DNA of 29,999 bases from Chitinophagaceae bacterium (GCA_016708765.1 JADJFD010000007.1:1-29999); one strand, 5' to 3'. Counted from the stretch's first letter, positions 9,111 through 17,450 are shown. Notes: generated from the sequence alone by a model not told the origin. A program made the numbers and translations.

Positions 9111-11076
9111 ATGAAACGAATACTCCTATTAATAATGCCCATTATTTTAATAATGCTGGCATTCCGTCCCGTCAAGTCTCACACCGTTTCCGGAACAGTT
9201 ACAGATGAAAAAGGTAACCCTCTTTCATCTGTTTCTGTTAAATATAAAGGAAGCTCAAGTGGAACTTTTACTGATGCTTCAGGTAAGTACAGCTTTACAA
9301 TTTCTTCATCTTCTGGCACATTGATTTTTTTCCACACTAGGCTATCAAACAGTTGAGATGAAAGTAAATGGAAAGGCGGTTATTGATATTGTACTTAGCT
9401 CAAGTAAAAAAGAATTACAAGAAGTAATTGTTACTGCTCAAGGTCAGGCAGCACAAAAAAGAACACTTGGCTATTCTACAAAGTCTTATAACGGCCGTGG
9501 GTTAGTCGGTTCGGCTCCCAGTGTTTATACTGAACAAGTATATTATGATTATAAAAGAACAGACGATGAGTTTGTCGATTTTAATCGGGAAGGTTATGAT
9601 AAAATAACTGAAAATCAGTTTCTAAAAGTAAACGATAATCCTTTATCTACTTTCTCTATTGATGTAGATGCAGCATCATACAGCAATGTTCGCCGTTTTT
9701 TAAACCAGGGGCAATTACCACCTGCTGGCGCCGTAAGGATTGAAGAAATGGTGAATTACTTTAAGTATGAATATCCGCAGCCAACAAATAACGATCCTTT
9801 TTCTATCAATACAGAAATTGCAGATGCGCCTTGGAATAAAGATCACAAACTTATTTTAATTGGTTTGCAAGGAAAGAAAATTCCAACAGAAAATCTTCCT
9901 GCATCAAATCTTGTTTTCCTGATTGATGTATCAGGCTCTATGCAGAGTGCTAATAAATTACCATTGGTAAAAGCTTCTATGAAAATGCTGGTAGATCAGC
10001 TAAGAGAGCAAGATAAAATTTCTATGGTTGTATATGCAGGAGCCGCAGGCATTGTGTTACCACCAACAAGCGGAGCAGAAAAAACAAAGATCAAAGATGC
10101 GATTGATAAATTAGAAGCTGGTGGTTCTACCGCTGGTGGTGCAGGTTTAAAACTGGCTTACAAAACTGCCCAGGAAAATTTTGTAAAGAATGGCAATAAC
10201 CGTGTTATTCTTTGTTCTGATGGTGATTTTAATGTAGGCGAAAGCAGTGATGATGCAATGGAGCGATTAATTGAAACGGAAAGAAAGAGCGGTGTGTTCT
10301 TAACTATACTTGGTTATGGCATGGGTAATTACCAGGATGCTAAAATGCAAAAGCTAGCTGATAAAGGTAACGGTAATCATGCCTATATAGATGGGATCAG
10401 CGAGGCAAAAAAAGTATTGGTAAATGAATTTGGCGGAACACTTTTTACCATTGCTAAAGATGTAAAGCTGCAGATAGAATTTAATCCTGCTAAAGTACAA
10501 GGCTATCGCCTTATCGGTTATGAAAACAGGATGTTGGCGAAAGAAGATTTTAACGATGATAAAAAAGATGCCGGAGAATTAGGCAGTGGTCATACAGTAA
10601 CAGCCATCTACGAAGTAATTCCCGTAGGTGTAAAAAGCAGTTTCCTAAAAAATGTGGATGCATTAAAATACCAGAAAGATGTTGCTCCTTTAAGTAAGTC
10701 AAATCATACTGACGAAATCTTAACGGTTAAATTCCGTTACAAAGCACCTGATGGCGAGGTAAGCAAACTAATAGAACATCCTGTTGCTGATAAACAAGTG
10801 GCTATTGCAAAAACGTCTGACAATTTCCGTTTTGCAGCAGCGGTAGCACAGTTTGGCATGTTGCTTAGGGATTCAGAATTCAAATCAGCTGCTTCTTACA
10901 CTAGTGTGGTAGAAATGGCACGCAAAGCAAGAGGCAACGATGATGAAGGCTATCGTTCTGAATTTATAAGATTAGTAGAAAGTGCTCAGTTGCTTGCAAA
11001 ATCAAAGCCAGAGCCAAAGAAAAGTATTGATACGGATGACGACGAAGAAACCCTTCCAATAAGTAAGAATAAATAG
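9111..11076 (+). CDS. von Willebrand factor type A protein with CarboxypepD_reg-like domain (YfbK-like; one frameshift)
   Basis: The protein starts MKRILLLIMPIILIMLAFRP, a signal peptide or anchor, followed by a CarboxypepD_reg-like domain (VSGTVTDEKGNPLSSVSVKY). The T-run at 9325-9331 has one base too many; removing it gives STLGYQTVEMKVNG and joins the 572-codon part. Next come LQEVIVTAQGQAAQKRTLGY, which looks like the plug start of SusC-type receptors, then the YfbK N-terminal region (NPLSTFSIDVDAASYSNVRR) and the VWA domain. The metal-site motif DVSGS is at about residue 190 of the downstream part, with CSDGDFNVG further on. The C-terminal part (HTVTAIYEVIPVG, AVAQFGMLLRD) resembles DUF3520. 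Total about 655 aa, envelope-located. VWA domains bind protein partners through Mg2+. A strong terminator follows. Confidence 0.9.
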
Positions 11077-11106
11077 CTAATCATTTAACAGCCGGTTAGT
11101 GATATC

Positions 11107-11140
11107 GGGGTTCCGTTTTTACGGAACCCCTCATTTTTTT
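11107..11140 (+). terminator. intrinsic terminator after the VWA gene
   Basis: GGGGTTCCGT (11107-11116) pairs perfectly with ACGGAACCCC (11121-11130) around a TTTT loop, followed by TCATTTTTTT. It starts 31 nt after the VWA stop, so the VWA gene and the next gene are separate transcription units unless there is read-through. Confidence 0.92.
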
Positions 11141-11214
11141 AGATTTCTCCACAAGTTTATGCAATTGAGAAATCCTTTGCATCTTAAAAGATAATAATAC
11201 AATAAAACCTCTTT

Positions 11215-12299
11215 ATGAGTAAAAAAATAGCACTCTCTATCGCCGAACCTTGTCATGAAAACTGGGAAAAGATGAGCCCTGATGCAAAGGGTAAATTTTG
11301 TGGCTCTTGCCAGAAACAAGTCATTGATTTCAGTAGCATGAGCGATACGCAGGTTGCACAGTTTTTTAAAAAGCCATCCACAGGTTCTATTTGCGGTCGT
11401 TTTATGACGGATCAACTCAACAGAGAGATTGAAATTCCTAAAAAGAGAATTCCATGGGCAAAACATTTTTTTACTTTACTGCTGCCTGCTTTCTTGATTT
11501 CAAAAGCATCTGCACAAAATAATAGAATGGGTAAGGTAATGCCTGTAGAGAAAGATACTACCCGTACACCAATGACAAGCGAATTCAGAACCCTGGGAAT
11601 GGTGGCACCACAAAATATTTTACCATTTATGGGAGATACCACTGTTTGTACGACTGAAGTAATTACGAAAAATCTCAAGGGGAAAATAGTGGATGAAGTT
11701 GGAAATGCTGTTCCTTTTGCCAGTATCCAGGTGGGCAAAACATTACATACATATATAGCAGATGAGAAAGGTGAGTTTGTGATTAATACAGAACTTCTTG
11801 GTAATAATAAATCATTGCTCATTTCATGTGTAGGATTTGAATCGAAAGAAGTTATAATTAAAGATGCGATTAATTTTTTAAAGGTTGAGCTTACTATGAT
11901 GTTGATGGGAGATGTGACCATTTCTTCCACTCAAAGTTTTGTGAAAGGAGAAATTATTGCAGGAGGGATAAGTGTTGAGGGAATTGATACTAATACCGAT
12001 GAAATAGTAACCAGAGATATTGAAGTTCCGGCTTCGCAAAATAAATTCTTTATCTATCCCAATCCAGTTCTGTCAGGCGGTAATGCTTCCTTGGGTATTG
12101 CAATGATGGAAGAAGGATATTACGCAGTTAATTTTCTAAGTCTTTCAGGTCAGTTGTTACTGCAAAAGAAATATGGATTGATGGGAAGGTAAAAGTGTTG
12201 AATATTGATGTGCCTAAAGTAGCTGCTGGCAGTTATTTCTTAGTGCTTACTAATAAAAAGACAAGTAAGAAGATGACAGAAAATATAATTATTCAATAA
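11215..12299 (+). CDS. membrane protein with Cys-rich N-terminus, CarboxypepD_reg-like domain and T9SS-type C-terminal signature (one frameshift)
   Basis: The N-terminal 65 residues, before any hydrophobic helix, hold conserved-looking Cys and His: C13-H14, C29, C32 and C60 (EPCHENWEKM, FCGSCQKQVIDF, GSICGRFMTDQL). A helix follows at about 84-100 (FFTLLLPAFLISKASA), then a CarboxypepD_reg-like domain (GKIVDEVGNAVPFASIQVGK). The end has FFIYPNPVLSGG, a start typical of type IX secretion sorting domains. The frame breaks at an A-run near 12164; one added A gives KEIWIDGKVKVLNIDVPKVA and then AAGSYFLVLTNKKTSKK, with TAA 12297-12299. Total about 361 aa. A cytosolic metal-binding head plus a periplasmic or exported tail is inferred; a T9SS tail on a protein with an internal helix is odd. 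The gene is convergent with xerD, 2 bp apart. Confidence 0.8.
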
Positions 12300-12301
12300 G
12301 G

Positions 12302-13204
12302 TTAGTCTTTAAAAGACGGATGGAAATTTTCTAATGTTTTTCTAAGAAATTCTCTGTCGAGATGCGTATAGATTTCAGTGGTAATAATGCTTGCATGCCC
12401 CAGCATTTCCTGTACGGCTCGTAAGTCAGCACCGCCTTCTACAAGATGTGTGGCAAATGAATGCCGGAATGTATGTGGCGATACTGTTTTCTTTATCTCA
12501 GCTTTCCCTGCAAGGTCTTTAATGATATAAAAGATCATTACTCTCGATAATTTACTCCCTCTATAGTTTAGAAAAAGAATGTCCTCATTTCCTTTTGTTG
12601 GAGTTATGTGAACCCGGATAGTGTTTTTATAAATATTAATATACTTGATAGCACTGCTGCCAATTGGTACTAGCCTTTCTTTATCACCTTTGCCCAGCAC
12701 TCTTATAAAACCCACATCCAAATAAAGCTGAGAAATTTTAAGGTTAACCAATTCTGATACCCGAAGCCCACAACTGTACATCGTTTCCAGTATTGCTTTG
12801 TTTCGACCGCCTTCTGGTTTGCTGAGATCAATGCAGGAAATGATTTTTTCTATTTCATCAAAACTCAACACATCTGGCAACAACCTTTTTTGTTTGGGAG
12901 CTTCTAGCAATGCTGTAGGATCGGTTTTGGAAATATCTTCCAGCAAACAATATTTATAAAAAGCCCTGATGCCGGAAATAATTCTTGCTTGCGAAGAAGC
13001 GGTCATGCCTAGTTCAGCAATCCATTTAATAAATTGCTGAAGATCTTTTAATTTAATTTCAGCCGGATTTTTTAACGCCGCTGATTCTTGTAAATAATTC
13101 GTCAGCAATTCCATATCCCGCAGGTAGGCTTGCACAGAGTTATCAGAAAGAGATTTTTCTAATTGCAGGTATGCTTTAAATCCTTTTTTATAAGGTTCCC
13201 ACAT
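12302..13204 (-). CDS. xerD: site-specific tyrosine recombinase XerD
   Basis: An intact 300-aa protein of standard XerC/D length. The N-terminal SAM-like core-binding domain (residues 5-90) is followed by the catalytic domain with all expected residues: R148 (SCGLRVSEL), K172 (LGKGDKERLVP), H244 and R247 (SPHTFRHSFATH), H270 (MLGHASI) and Y279 (TEIYTH). It resolves chromosome dimers at dif together with XerC and FtsK; in Bacteroidota a single gene of this type is commonly annotated xerD. Nothing nearby suggests a mobile element or integron. The choice of xerD over xerC is by overall resemblance and is less sure than the recombinase call. Confidence 0.92.
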   Translation of the reverse strand: MWEPYKKGFKAYLQLEKSLSDNSVQAYLRDMELLTNYLQESAALKNPAEIKLKDLQQFIKWIAELGMTASSQARIISGIRAFYKYCLLEDISKTDPTALLEAPKQKRLLPDVLSFDEIEKIISCIDLSKPEGGRNKAILETMYSCGLRVSELVNLKISQLYLDVGFIRVLGKGDKERLVPIGSSAIKYINIYKNTIRVHITPTKGNEDILFLNYRGSKLSRVMIFYIIKDLAGKAEIKKTVSPHTFRHSFATHLVEGGADLRAVQEMLGHASIITTEIYTHLDREFLRKTLENFHPSFKD

Positions 13205-13240
13205 TATTGAAGAGTTGATTTTCTCTTAAGCGGTAAAAAA

Positions 13241-13291
13241 ATCCCACAAAGACGTTATTGCTGTATTCTTTGCTTAGTGCCTTTGTGGGAT
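13241..13291. repeat. inverted repeat ATCCCACAAAG ... CTTTGTGGGAT
   Basis: An 11-bp perfect inverted repeat (13241-13251 and 13281-13291) separated by 29 nt lies between the xerD start and the lipoprotein stop. A run of A precedes the left arm, so it might terminate transcription of the minus-strand lipoprotein gene. The wording (CACAAAG, GCTTAGTGCC) recalls short repeats common in Bacteroidota intergenic DNA. Confidence 0.5.
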
Positions 13292-13309
13292 AAAGTCCAA
13301 AAAAACTTA

Positions 13310-13969
13310 TTATTCAAACGTAATATTCTTCTCAATTACTTTCCACTCTTTACCAATCTTTACTTTAGCCCATGCTCTTGTGTTGGTTACGTTTACGGAG
13401 TCTATATGGTCATGCATGTAGTCGTAATCAATTTCAAGAGCTTCGCCGAAAGTCATCGAAGCTTTTTTGCCTGTACTCATATCTTCGATAAATAGATTGC
13501 CACGGTCCGTAAACACTACTAAATTATCTGATATGGAAAATTTAGGATCAAGATTATTGATACCACTGCCTTTGGGACTTACACTCTGACTTCTATCGTA
13601 CGGTAACTTAATCTGAAACCCTCTGCCACTTTCACAATCGTTAAACATTATCCATGCTACATCTGCATTATTGAAATAACAACGAATAAAATTTTTATTA
13701 ATATTCGGGGTTCTTCCGATCAAGCCTTCAAAACTTGTTTTACGTAATTCGCCTAATCCTTTGTACGTCCAAATAATGCTATCAGCCTTACAATTGTTAC
13801 TAATAATAAACACGGCCGGCTCTAGCTTATGGTCTCCTTTAAAATTAATACTATCGGTTAAGCAGGCAGTGTCGCAAAAAGTTGCTGGCCCATCAGCTGA
13901 TTTTGAGCCGCAGGCAACAAACATTATAGCAGTAATAAATGATAATGCTAAAGTAATAAAAGTCTTCAT
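13310..13969 (-). CDS. hypothetical lipoprotein
   Basis: The chosen start (ATG at 13967-13969) gives MKTFITLALSFITAIMFVAC, a lipoprotein signal with lipobox FVAC; an upstream TTG start would add MLHNKPII and spoil the signal. The -7 element at 13991-13998 supports this start. The mature 200 aa include several Cys (FCDTAC, NNCKAD, FNDCESG) and alternating beta-type segments such as AVFIISNNCKADSIIWTYKG and FSISDNLVVFTDRGNLFIED. I do not recognise the family. No catalytic motif is visible. Reading frame intact over 219 aa. Confidence 0.75.
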   Translation of the reverse strand: MKTFITLALSFITAIMFVACGSKSADGPATFCDTACLTDSINFKGDHKLEPAVFIISNNCKADSIIWTYKGLGELRKTSFEGLIGRTPNINKNFIRCYFNNADVAWIMFNDCESGRGFQIKLPYDRSQSVSPKGSGINNLDPKFSISDNLVVFTDRGNLFIEDMSTGKKASMTFGEALEIDYDYMHDHIDSVNVTNTRAWAKVKIGKEWKVIEKNITFE

Positions 13970-13990
13970 GATAATTGGTTTGTTGTGAAG

Positions 13991-13998
13991 CAAAAATA
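13991..13998 (-). promoter_or_regulatory. -7 element TATTTTTG for the lipoprotein gene
   Basis: On the minus strand TATTTTTG matches TAnnTTTG, 21 nt upstream of the ATG at 13969. A TTCG at 20 nt further upstream is a one-mismatch -33 candidate. Confidence 0.5.
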
Positions 13999-14069
13999 AC
14001 CATTGAAAATTTGAGAGACGAATATTATTTTACTGCTCAATCAATTGTTTCAAATAGTATCTTCGGCAC

Positions 14070-14588
14070 ATGAGTATAATGCAGCCCGTTAATCTTCGTT
14101 CGTTTAGACAAAAAGCAAAGGATAAAAAAAATAGTATGCGCCGCTTCCTTACTAAATTGGGAAGAGAAGCTCCCCGTGGGTTGGATAAAAAAATCAAAGT
14201 ATTGGAAAAAGAAGTTTGGCAGGAAACAGATTGCCTTACCTGTGCTAATTGCTGCAAAACGATGACGCCGACATTTACCAATACTGATATGAAAAGAATA
14301 TCGGCACATTTGAATATGACAGTTGAAGCTTTTCAGAATAAATGGCTAAGAAAAGAAAAAGGCGGCGACCGTGACTGGCTGAATAAAACAGAACCATGTC
14401 AGTTCTTAAATCTGAAGGATAATAAGTGTAGCATCTACGAAGTAAGACCGGTTGATTGTTCGGGCTTTCCGCATCTCTCAAAAAAGTTCAGCGAATACGA
14501 TCATGTGCATAAGCAGAATGTTGAGCTGTGTCCGGCTACTTTTAGGTTGGTGGAGAAAATGATGAGTCGGGTCAATGGTGAATTGTGA
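14070..14588 (+). CDS. YkgJ-type cysteine cluster protein (putative metal-binding)
   Basis: A 172-aa intact frame. The hallmark is DCLTCANCCKTM with Cys at about 55, 58, 61 and 62, followed by further Cys in EPCQFL, NKCSIYEVRPVDCSGFP and VELCPATF. This CxxCxxCC arrangement defines the YkgJ/CxxCxxCC family (UPF0153), thought to bind zinc or iron; the activity is not known. The start may be ATG 14070 or ATG 14079. The last codons (VNGEL and stop) are made of the left heptamer array at 14571-14605, so the C-terminus seems to have been replaced or extended by repeat sequence. Convergent with the four-helix-bundle gene 19 nt downstream. Confidence 0.88.
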   Translation: MSIMQPVNLRSFRQKAKDKKNSMRRFLTKLGREAPRGLDKKIKVLEKEVWQETDCLTCANCCKTMTPTFTNTDMKRISAHLNMTVEAFQNKWLRKEKGGDRDWLNKTEPCQFLNLKDNKCSIYEVRPVDCSGFPHLSKKFSEYDHVHKQNVELCPATFRLVEKMMSRVNGEL

Positions 14589-14605
14589 ACGGTGAATGGT
14601 GAATG
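14571..14605 (+). repeat. heptamer array, left arm (five units, GTGAATG type)
   Basis: Five consecutive 7-base units: GTCAATG, GTGAATT, GTGAACG, GTGAATG, GTGAATG. The array covers the final codons and stop of the YkgJ gene and ends 2 nt before the stop codon of the four-helix-bundle gene. It faces a matching array in the opposite orientation at 15019-15046 on the other side of that gene. Confidence 0.85.
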
Positions 14606-14607
14606 GG

Positions 14608-14967
14608 TCAGGCACTCAGATTGGAAATGAGTTTACTTAACATTTTAAAAATCGATTCCATCGACTTGTTTAATTCGATTGTTTTTTTATGATCAGTATA
14701 TTCGAGTAAAACTGATATTTCGATTTGTGTTTCTATTTCAACCAGCGAACTGCGGGATATTTCATAAAAACGTTTTCTCTCCAATTTAGAGCTTCTGGCA
14801 GATCCTTCAGCGATATTACTGCAAACTGAAATAGCTGCTCTTCTTAATTGGCTTACTAAAACATATAGTTCTTCCTTTGGATAAGATTTAGTTATCAAAT
14901 AGACTTCTTTTACCAAAAGCAATGTAATTTTATAAACCTCTAGATTTTTGTGTGCAAGATTCAACAT
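14608..14967 (-). CDS. four-helix-bundle protein (23S rRNA intervening-sequence protein family)
   Basis: A 119-aa all-helical protein starting MLNLAHKNLEVYKITLLLVK. The family signature is clear: SQLRRAAISVCSNIAEGSAR, then KLERKRFYEISRSSLVEIET. This matches the four-helix-bundle/S23 family first seen inside 23S rRNA intervening sequences and related in fold to the Avd accessory protein of diversity-generating retroelements. Its molecular role outside those settings is not known; nucleic acid binding is suspected from the basic surface. Here there is no rRNA gene and no reverse transcriptase within the window. The gene lies alone between two convergent genes and is bracketed by heptamer arrays in opposite orientation (14571-14605 and 15019-15046), which suggests a discrete inserted unit. 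Confidence 0.92.
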   Translation of the reverse strand: MLNLAHKNLEVYKITLLLVKEVYLITKSYPKEELYVLVSQLRRAAISVCSNIAEGSARSSKLERKRFYEISRSSLVEIETQIEISVLLEYTDHKKTIELNKSMESIFKMLSKLISNLSA

Positions 14968-15018
14968 ATAATTATTATTTAATTAAGAAATCATGGTTAA
15001 TAGGGTTCTTGTATTTCC

Positions 15019-15046
15019 CATTCACTATTCATCATTGACCATTCAC
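15019..15046 (-). repeat. heptamer array, right arm (four units, inverted)
   Basis: On the minus strand the units read GTGAATG, GTCAATG, ATGAATA, GTGAATG. This is the inverted partner of the array at 14571-14605. The two arrays enclose 413 bp that contain little besides the four-helix-bundle gene. The right arm ends 19 nt before the stop codon of the YraN gene. Confidence 0.82.
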
Positions 15047-15065
15047 CTATAAAAGATATCTTCAA

Positions 15066-15398
15066 TCAAAAATACTCCGCCTCCTTCCCATTCATCGTAA
15101 TCGAAATCACATCATACTGTATCCAATCACTTCCAGGATTTAAAAACAAATACTCATCCGCTGCTTTTTGTAAATTTTTAAATTTCTTTTTGGTAACGCT
15201 GTCTTCCGGGTAGCCAAATGGCGAAGCCTTTCTCGCCTTCACTTCTACAAAATGTAAAAACTTTCCTTTGGTAGCAACGATGTCAATTTCATAATGCGAG
15301 TGCCGCCAGTTTGCATGTAGGATAGTATAGCCATGCTCACTCAGCCATTTAGCAGCTAATTCTTCTCCTTCTTTTCCTAGTTCATTATGAGACGCCAT
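15066..15398 (-). CDS. YraN family (UPF0102) putative endonuclease
   Basis: An intact 110-aa protein, the usual length. It begins MASHNELGKEGEELAAKWLS and shows the nuclease-fold core: YEIDIVATKGKFLHFVEVKA, i.e. E-x-D followed by ExK of a PD-(D/E)xK-like site, then the conserved PEDSVTKKKFKNL. The family is widely conserved, often near housekeeping genes, and its function is unproven although a role in DNA repair or recombination is suspected. The gene is divergent from the mannose-6-phosphate isomerase gene, 46 bp apart. Confidence 0.93.
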   Translation of the reverse strand: MASHNELGKEGEELAAKWLSEHGYTILHANWRHSHYEIDIVATKGKFLHFVEVKARKASPFGYPEDSVTKKKFKNLQKAADEYLFLNPGSDWIQYDVISITMNGKEAEYF

Positions 15399-15402
15399 GT
15401 AG

Positions 15403-15410
15403 TATCTTTA
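15403..15410 (+). promoter_or_regulatory. possible -7 element TATCTTTA before manA
   Basis: TATCTTTA is one mismatch from TAnnTTTG and lies 35 nt upstream of the isomerase start codon, in the 46-bp divergent gap shared with the YraN gene. No -33 TTTG at the usual spacing was found. Confidence 0.3.
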
Positions 15411-15444
15411 TCGGCAAATTACAAAATCAGGAAGACATTATTCT

Positions 15445-16612
15445 ATGGCAGGGATTTACAAATTAACAGGTGTTGTAAAGCATTATGAATGGGGTGGCAT
15501 TTCTTTTATTCCTTCTTTATTGAAAAAGTAAATGAAAAGAAAATTCCTCATGCTGAATATTGGATGGTACGCATCCTTTAGGTCAGTCTGTTGTAGATAC
15601 GGGTGGAAGTATTCCTACTGAATTAAATGCAATTGCCAACAGTTTGCCTTATTTATTTAAAGTGTTGGATGTAAAAGATATGTTATCCATTCAGGTACAT
15701 CCTTCCAAAGATGCTGCGGAAATAGAATTTGCAAGAGAAGAAGCAGAAGGAATTCCGCTCGATGCACCAAACCGTTCATATAAAGATGACAATCATAAGC
15801 CGGAACTGATGGTGGCATTAAGCGACTTTTGGTTATTGCATGGATTCAAACCAACAGAAGCGTTGATTAATACCTTGACCAATGTTACTGAGCTTAACGA
15901 ATTACTTCCGGTGTTTAACGAATTGGGTTATGCTGGCTTATACCAACATGTAATGGAAATGCCGCAGGCAGAAGTAAATCGTTTACTTCTGCCATTATTG
16001 AACAACCTAACAGATATATATAAAGATGAAGCATCTGATAAATCAACAGCAGATTATTGGGCATCCAAAGCCGCTTCCACATTTAATACCGATGGCAATA
16101 TTGACCGGGGAATTTTTTCTATTTATATATTCAACATCATTCAGTTGAAAAAAGGTGAAGCCATTTTTCAAGCGGACGGTGTGCCACATGCATATCTGGA
16201 AGGACAGAATGTAGAGATCATGGCGAATTCGGATAATGTACTCCGCGGCGGACTAACTACCAAACATATTGATGTTGTTGAATTGATGAAGCATGTAAAA
16301 TGCGAAGCCACCATTCCACAAATAATTACAGGTGATGTAAATGGAGAAGGGGAGAGGACCTATAATACACCGGTACCCGATTTTACCCTCAGTGTTTTTG
16401 AAATGGAAAAAGGAGATGTGGCTTCTTTCAATCCCACTACAACAGAAATAGTTTTGTTAACTGAAGGTGTTGTGGAAGCAGATGATGATGATACCACCAT
16501 TAAGCTGCAAGCAGGAACTCCATCTGCCGTTGTATTTCCCGGCGCAACTGTTTAACTGGCTGCTGCCGCTAAATCCGTTGTATTCAGGGCTTCAGCAGCT
16601 CAACTTCGTTAA
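15445..16612 (+). CDS. manA: mannose-6-phosphate isomerase, class I (two frameshifts, one in-frame stop near the end)
   Basis: The start is MAGIYKLTGVVKHYEWGG; one A is missing near 15524 and one G near 15563, and restoring them gives KKVNEKKIPHAEYWMGTHPL, joined to the main frame. Zinc-site motifs of class I isomerases are present: MLSIQVHPSKDAAE, NHKPELMVAL, and GVPHAYLEGQNVEIMANSDN followed by VLRGGLTTKHIDV. The enzyme interconverts mannose-6-phosphate and fructose-6-phosphate in the cytoplasm, feeding GDP-sugar synthesis. The frame stops at TAA 16553-16555, but codons continue in frame as LAAAAKSVVFRAS to TAA 16610-16612, a normal ending for the family, so the first stop is probably a reading error (TTAA for TAAA). 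Total about 388 aa. Confidence 0.9.
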
Positions 16613-16677
16613 AAACTTCGTAGAGTAAACTATCCACAATCGTTGATAAAAGGAAAGGCTAATTGCTTCAATTAAGT

Positions 16678-16685
16678 TATTTTTG
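16678..16685 (+). promoter_or_regulatory. -7 element TATTTTTG before the DUF6580 gene
   Basis: TATTTTTG is a full match to TAnnTTTG, 28 nt upstream of the ATG at 16714. No TTTG lies at the expected upstream distance. Confidence 0.5.
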
Positions 16686-16713
16686 CCTCTTAACACAGAA
16701 TCAAATTATTATT

Positions 16714-17281
16714 ATGAAGATCAACAAGAAATTAATCGTATTCACAATTATATTGGTAGCATTGGCAACAGCCTGCAAATTCTTTTTCGGGCCCGAACTG
16801 GCCTGGTCAGGATTTTCACCGGTTATTGCTATCGCTTTATTCGCTGGCTTTATCATGAAGCAAAAAGACATGTCGTTCTTATTGCCTTTAGCTGCGTTGT
16901 TCATCAGCGATGCGGTAATACAATTATTATATACACAGGACTTATTTCCTTATGCCGGATTCTATGGCGGTCAGTGGAAAAACTATTTAGTATTGTTGGC
17001 TGCAGTTTTAATCGGTTGGGGCTTGAAAGGGAAAAAATTGTCTGGCATTTTTGGCGGCGCCATTATTGCACCTACAGTTTTCTTTGTAGTGTCTAATACC
17101 ATGGTATGGATGGCAGCAACAAGTTGTTTTATGCAAAAGTTTTACTGGTTGGTTAACTTGCCTCGAAGCTGGTTTACCATTCTATAGAAATTCATTAATC
17201 GCTACAATGATTTTCTTACCGGTGATTTTATTCTCGTATAATTATATGACGAAGAAGAAAGTAGAGCTTACGTTAGCGTAA
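16714..17281 (+). CDS. DUF6580-type integral membrane protein (frameshifted)
   Basis: The start ATG 16714 gives MKINKKLIVFTIILVALATA and several further hydrophobic helices (WSGFSPVIAIALFAGFIM, MSFLLPLAALFISDAVIQLL, WKNYLVLLAAVLIGWGLKGK). PVIAIALFAGF...LLPLAALFISDA and GFYGGQW recall the DUF6580 family of predicted small transport-like membrane proteins. After about residue 140 the frame shifts more than once; later pieces read SLIATMIFLPVILFSYNYMT and KKKVELTLA with TAA 17279-17281. Total about 188 aa. Function unknown. A terminator hairpin follows directly, so it seems to be a single-gene unit. Confidence 0.75.
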
Positions 17282-17302
17282 TACTTACCACTAATAATAT
17301 TG

Positions 17303-17331
17303 AAACCCATACGCTAAAGCGATGGGTTTTT
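17303..17331 (+). terminator. intrinsic terminator after the DUF6580 gene
   Basis: AAACCCAT and CGC (17303-17310, 17312-17314) pair with GCG and ATGGGTTT (17319-17329) around a TAAA loop, with one bulged A and trailing T residues. It lies 21 nt after the stop codon. Confidence 0.78.
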
Positions 17332-17450
17332 CTTTGCCACAGATTACACGGATTAACACAGATTAAATACAATTGATTGCTGCGCAATTTTCTTTGCCAC
17401 AGATTACACGGATTAGCACAGATTAAATACAATTGATTGCTGCGCAATTT
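17331..17450 (+). repeat. 60-bp tandem repeat, two copies
   Basis: Two successive 60-bp copies (period exactly 60; in the second block one A is changed to G at about 17416) contain TTTGCCACAGATTACACGGA and later GATTGCTGCGCAATTT. The block lies between the DUF6580 terminator and rnhA. A 24-nt perfect inverted copy of the block's start (17336-17359) lies at 17582-17605. I recall the CACAGATTACACGGATTAAC wording as a repeat common in Bacteroidota genomes. Confidence 0.85.

Noticed and set aside
12302..13204. XerD-type recombinase as integrase of a mobile element
   Set aside because: Full XerC/D length and residues, housekeeping context, no attachment sites, cargo or relaxase nearby.
14608..15046. 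Diversity-generating retroelement based on an Avd-like protein
   Set aside because: No reverse transcriptase, template repeat or variable repeat was found in the window.
17331..17450. CRISPR-like direct repeats
   Set aside because: Only two copies that directly abut with no variable spacer between them, and no cas genes; this is a tandem duplication.
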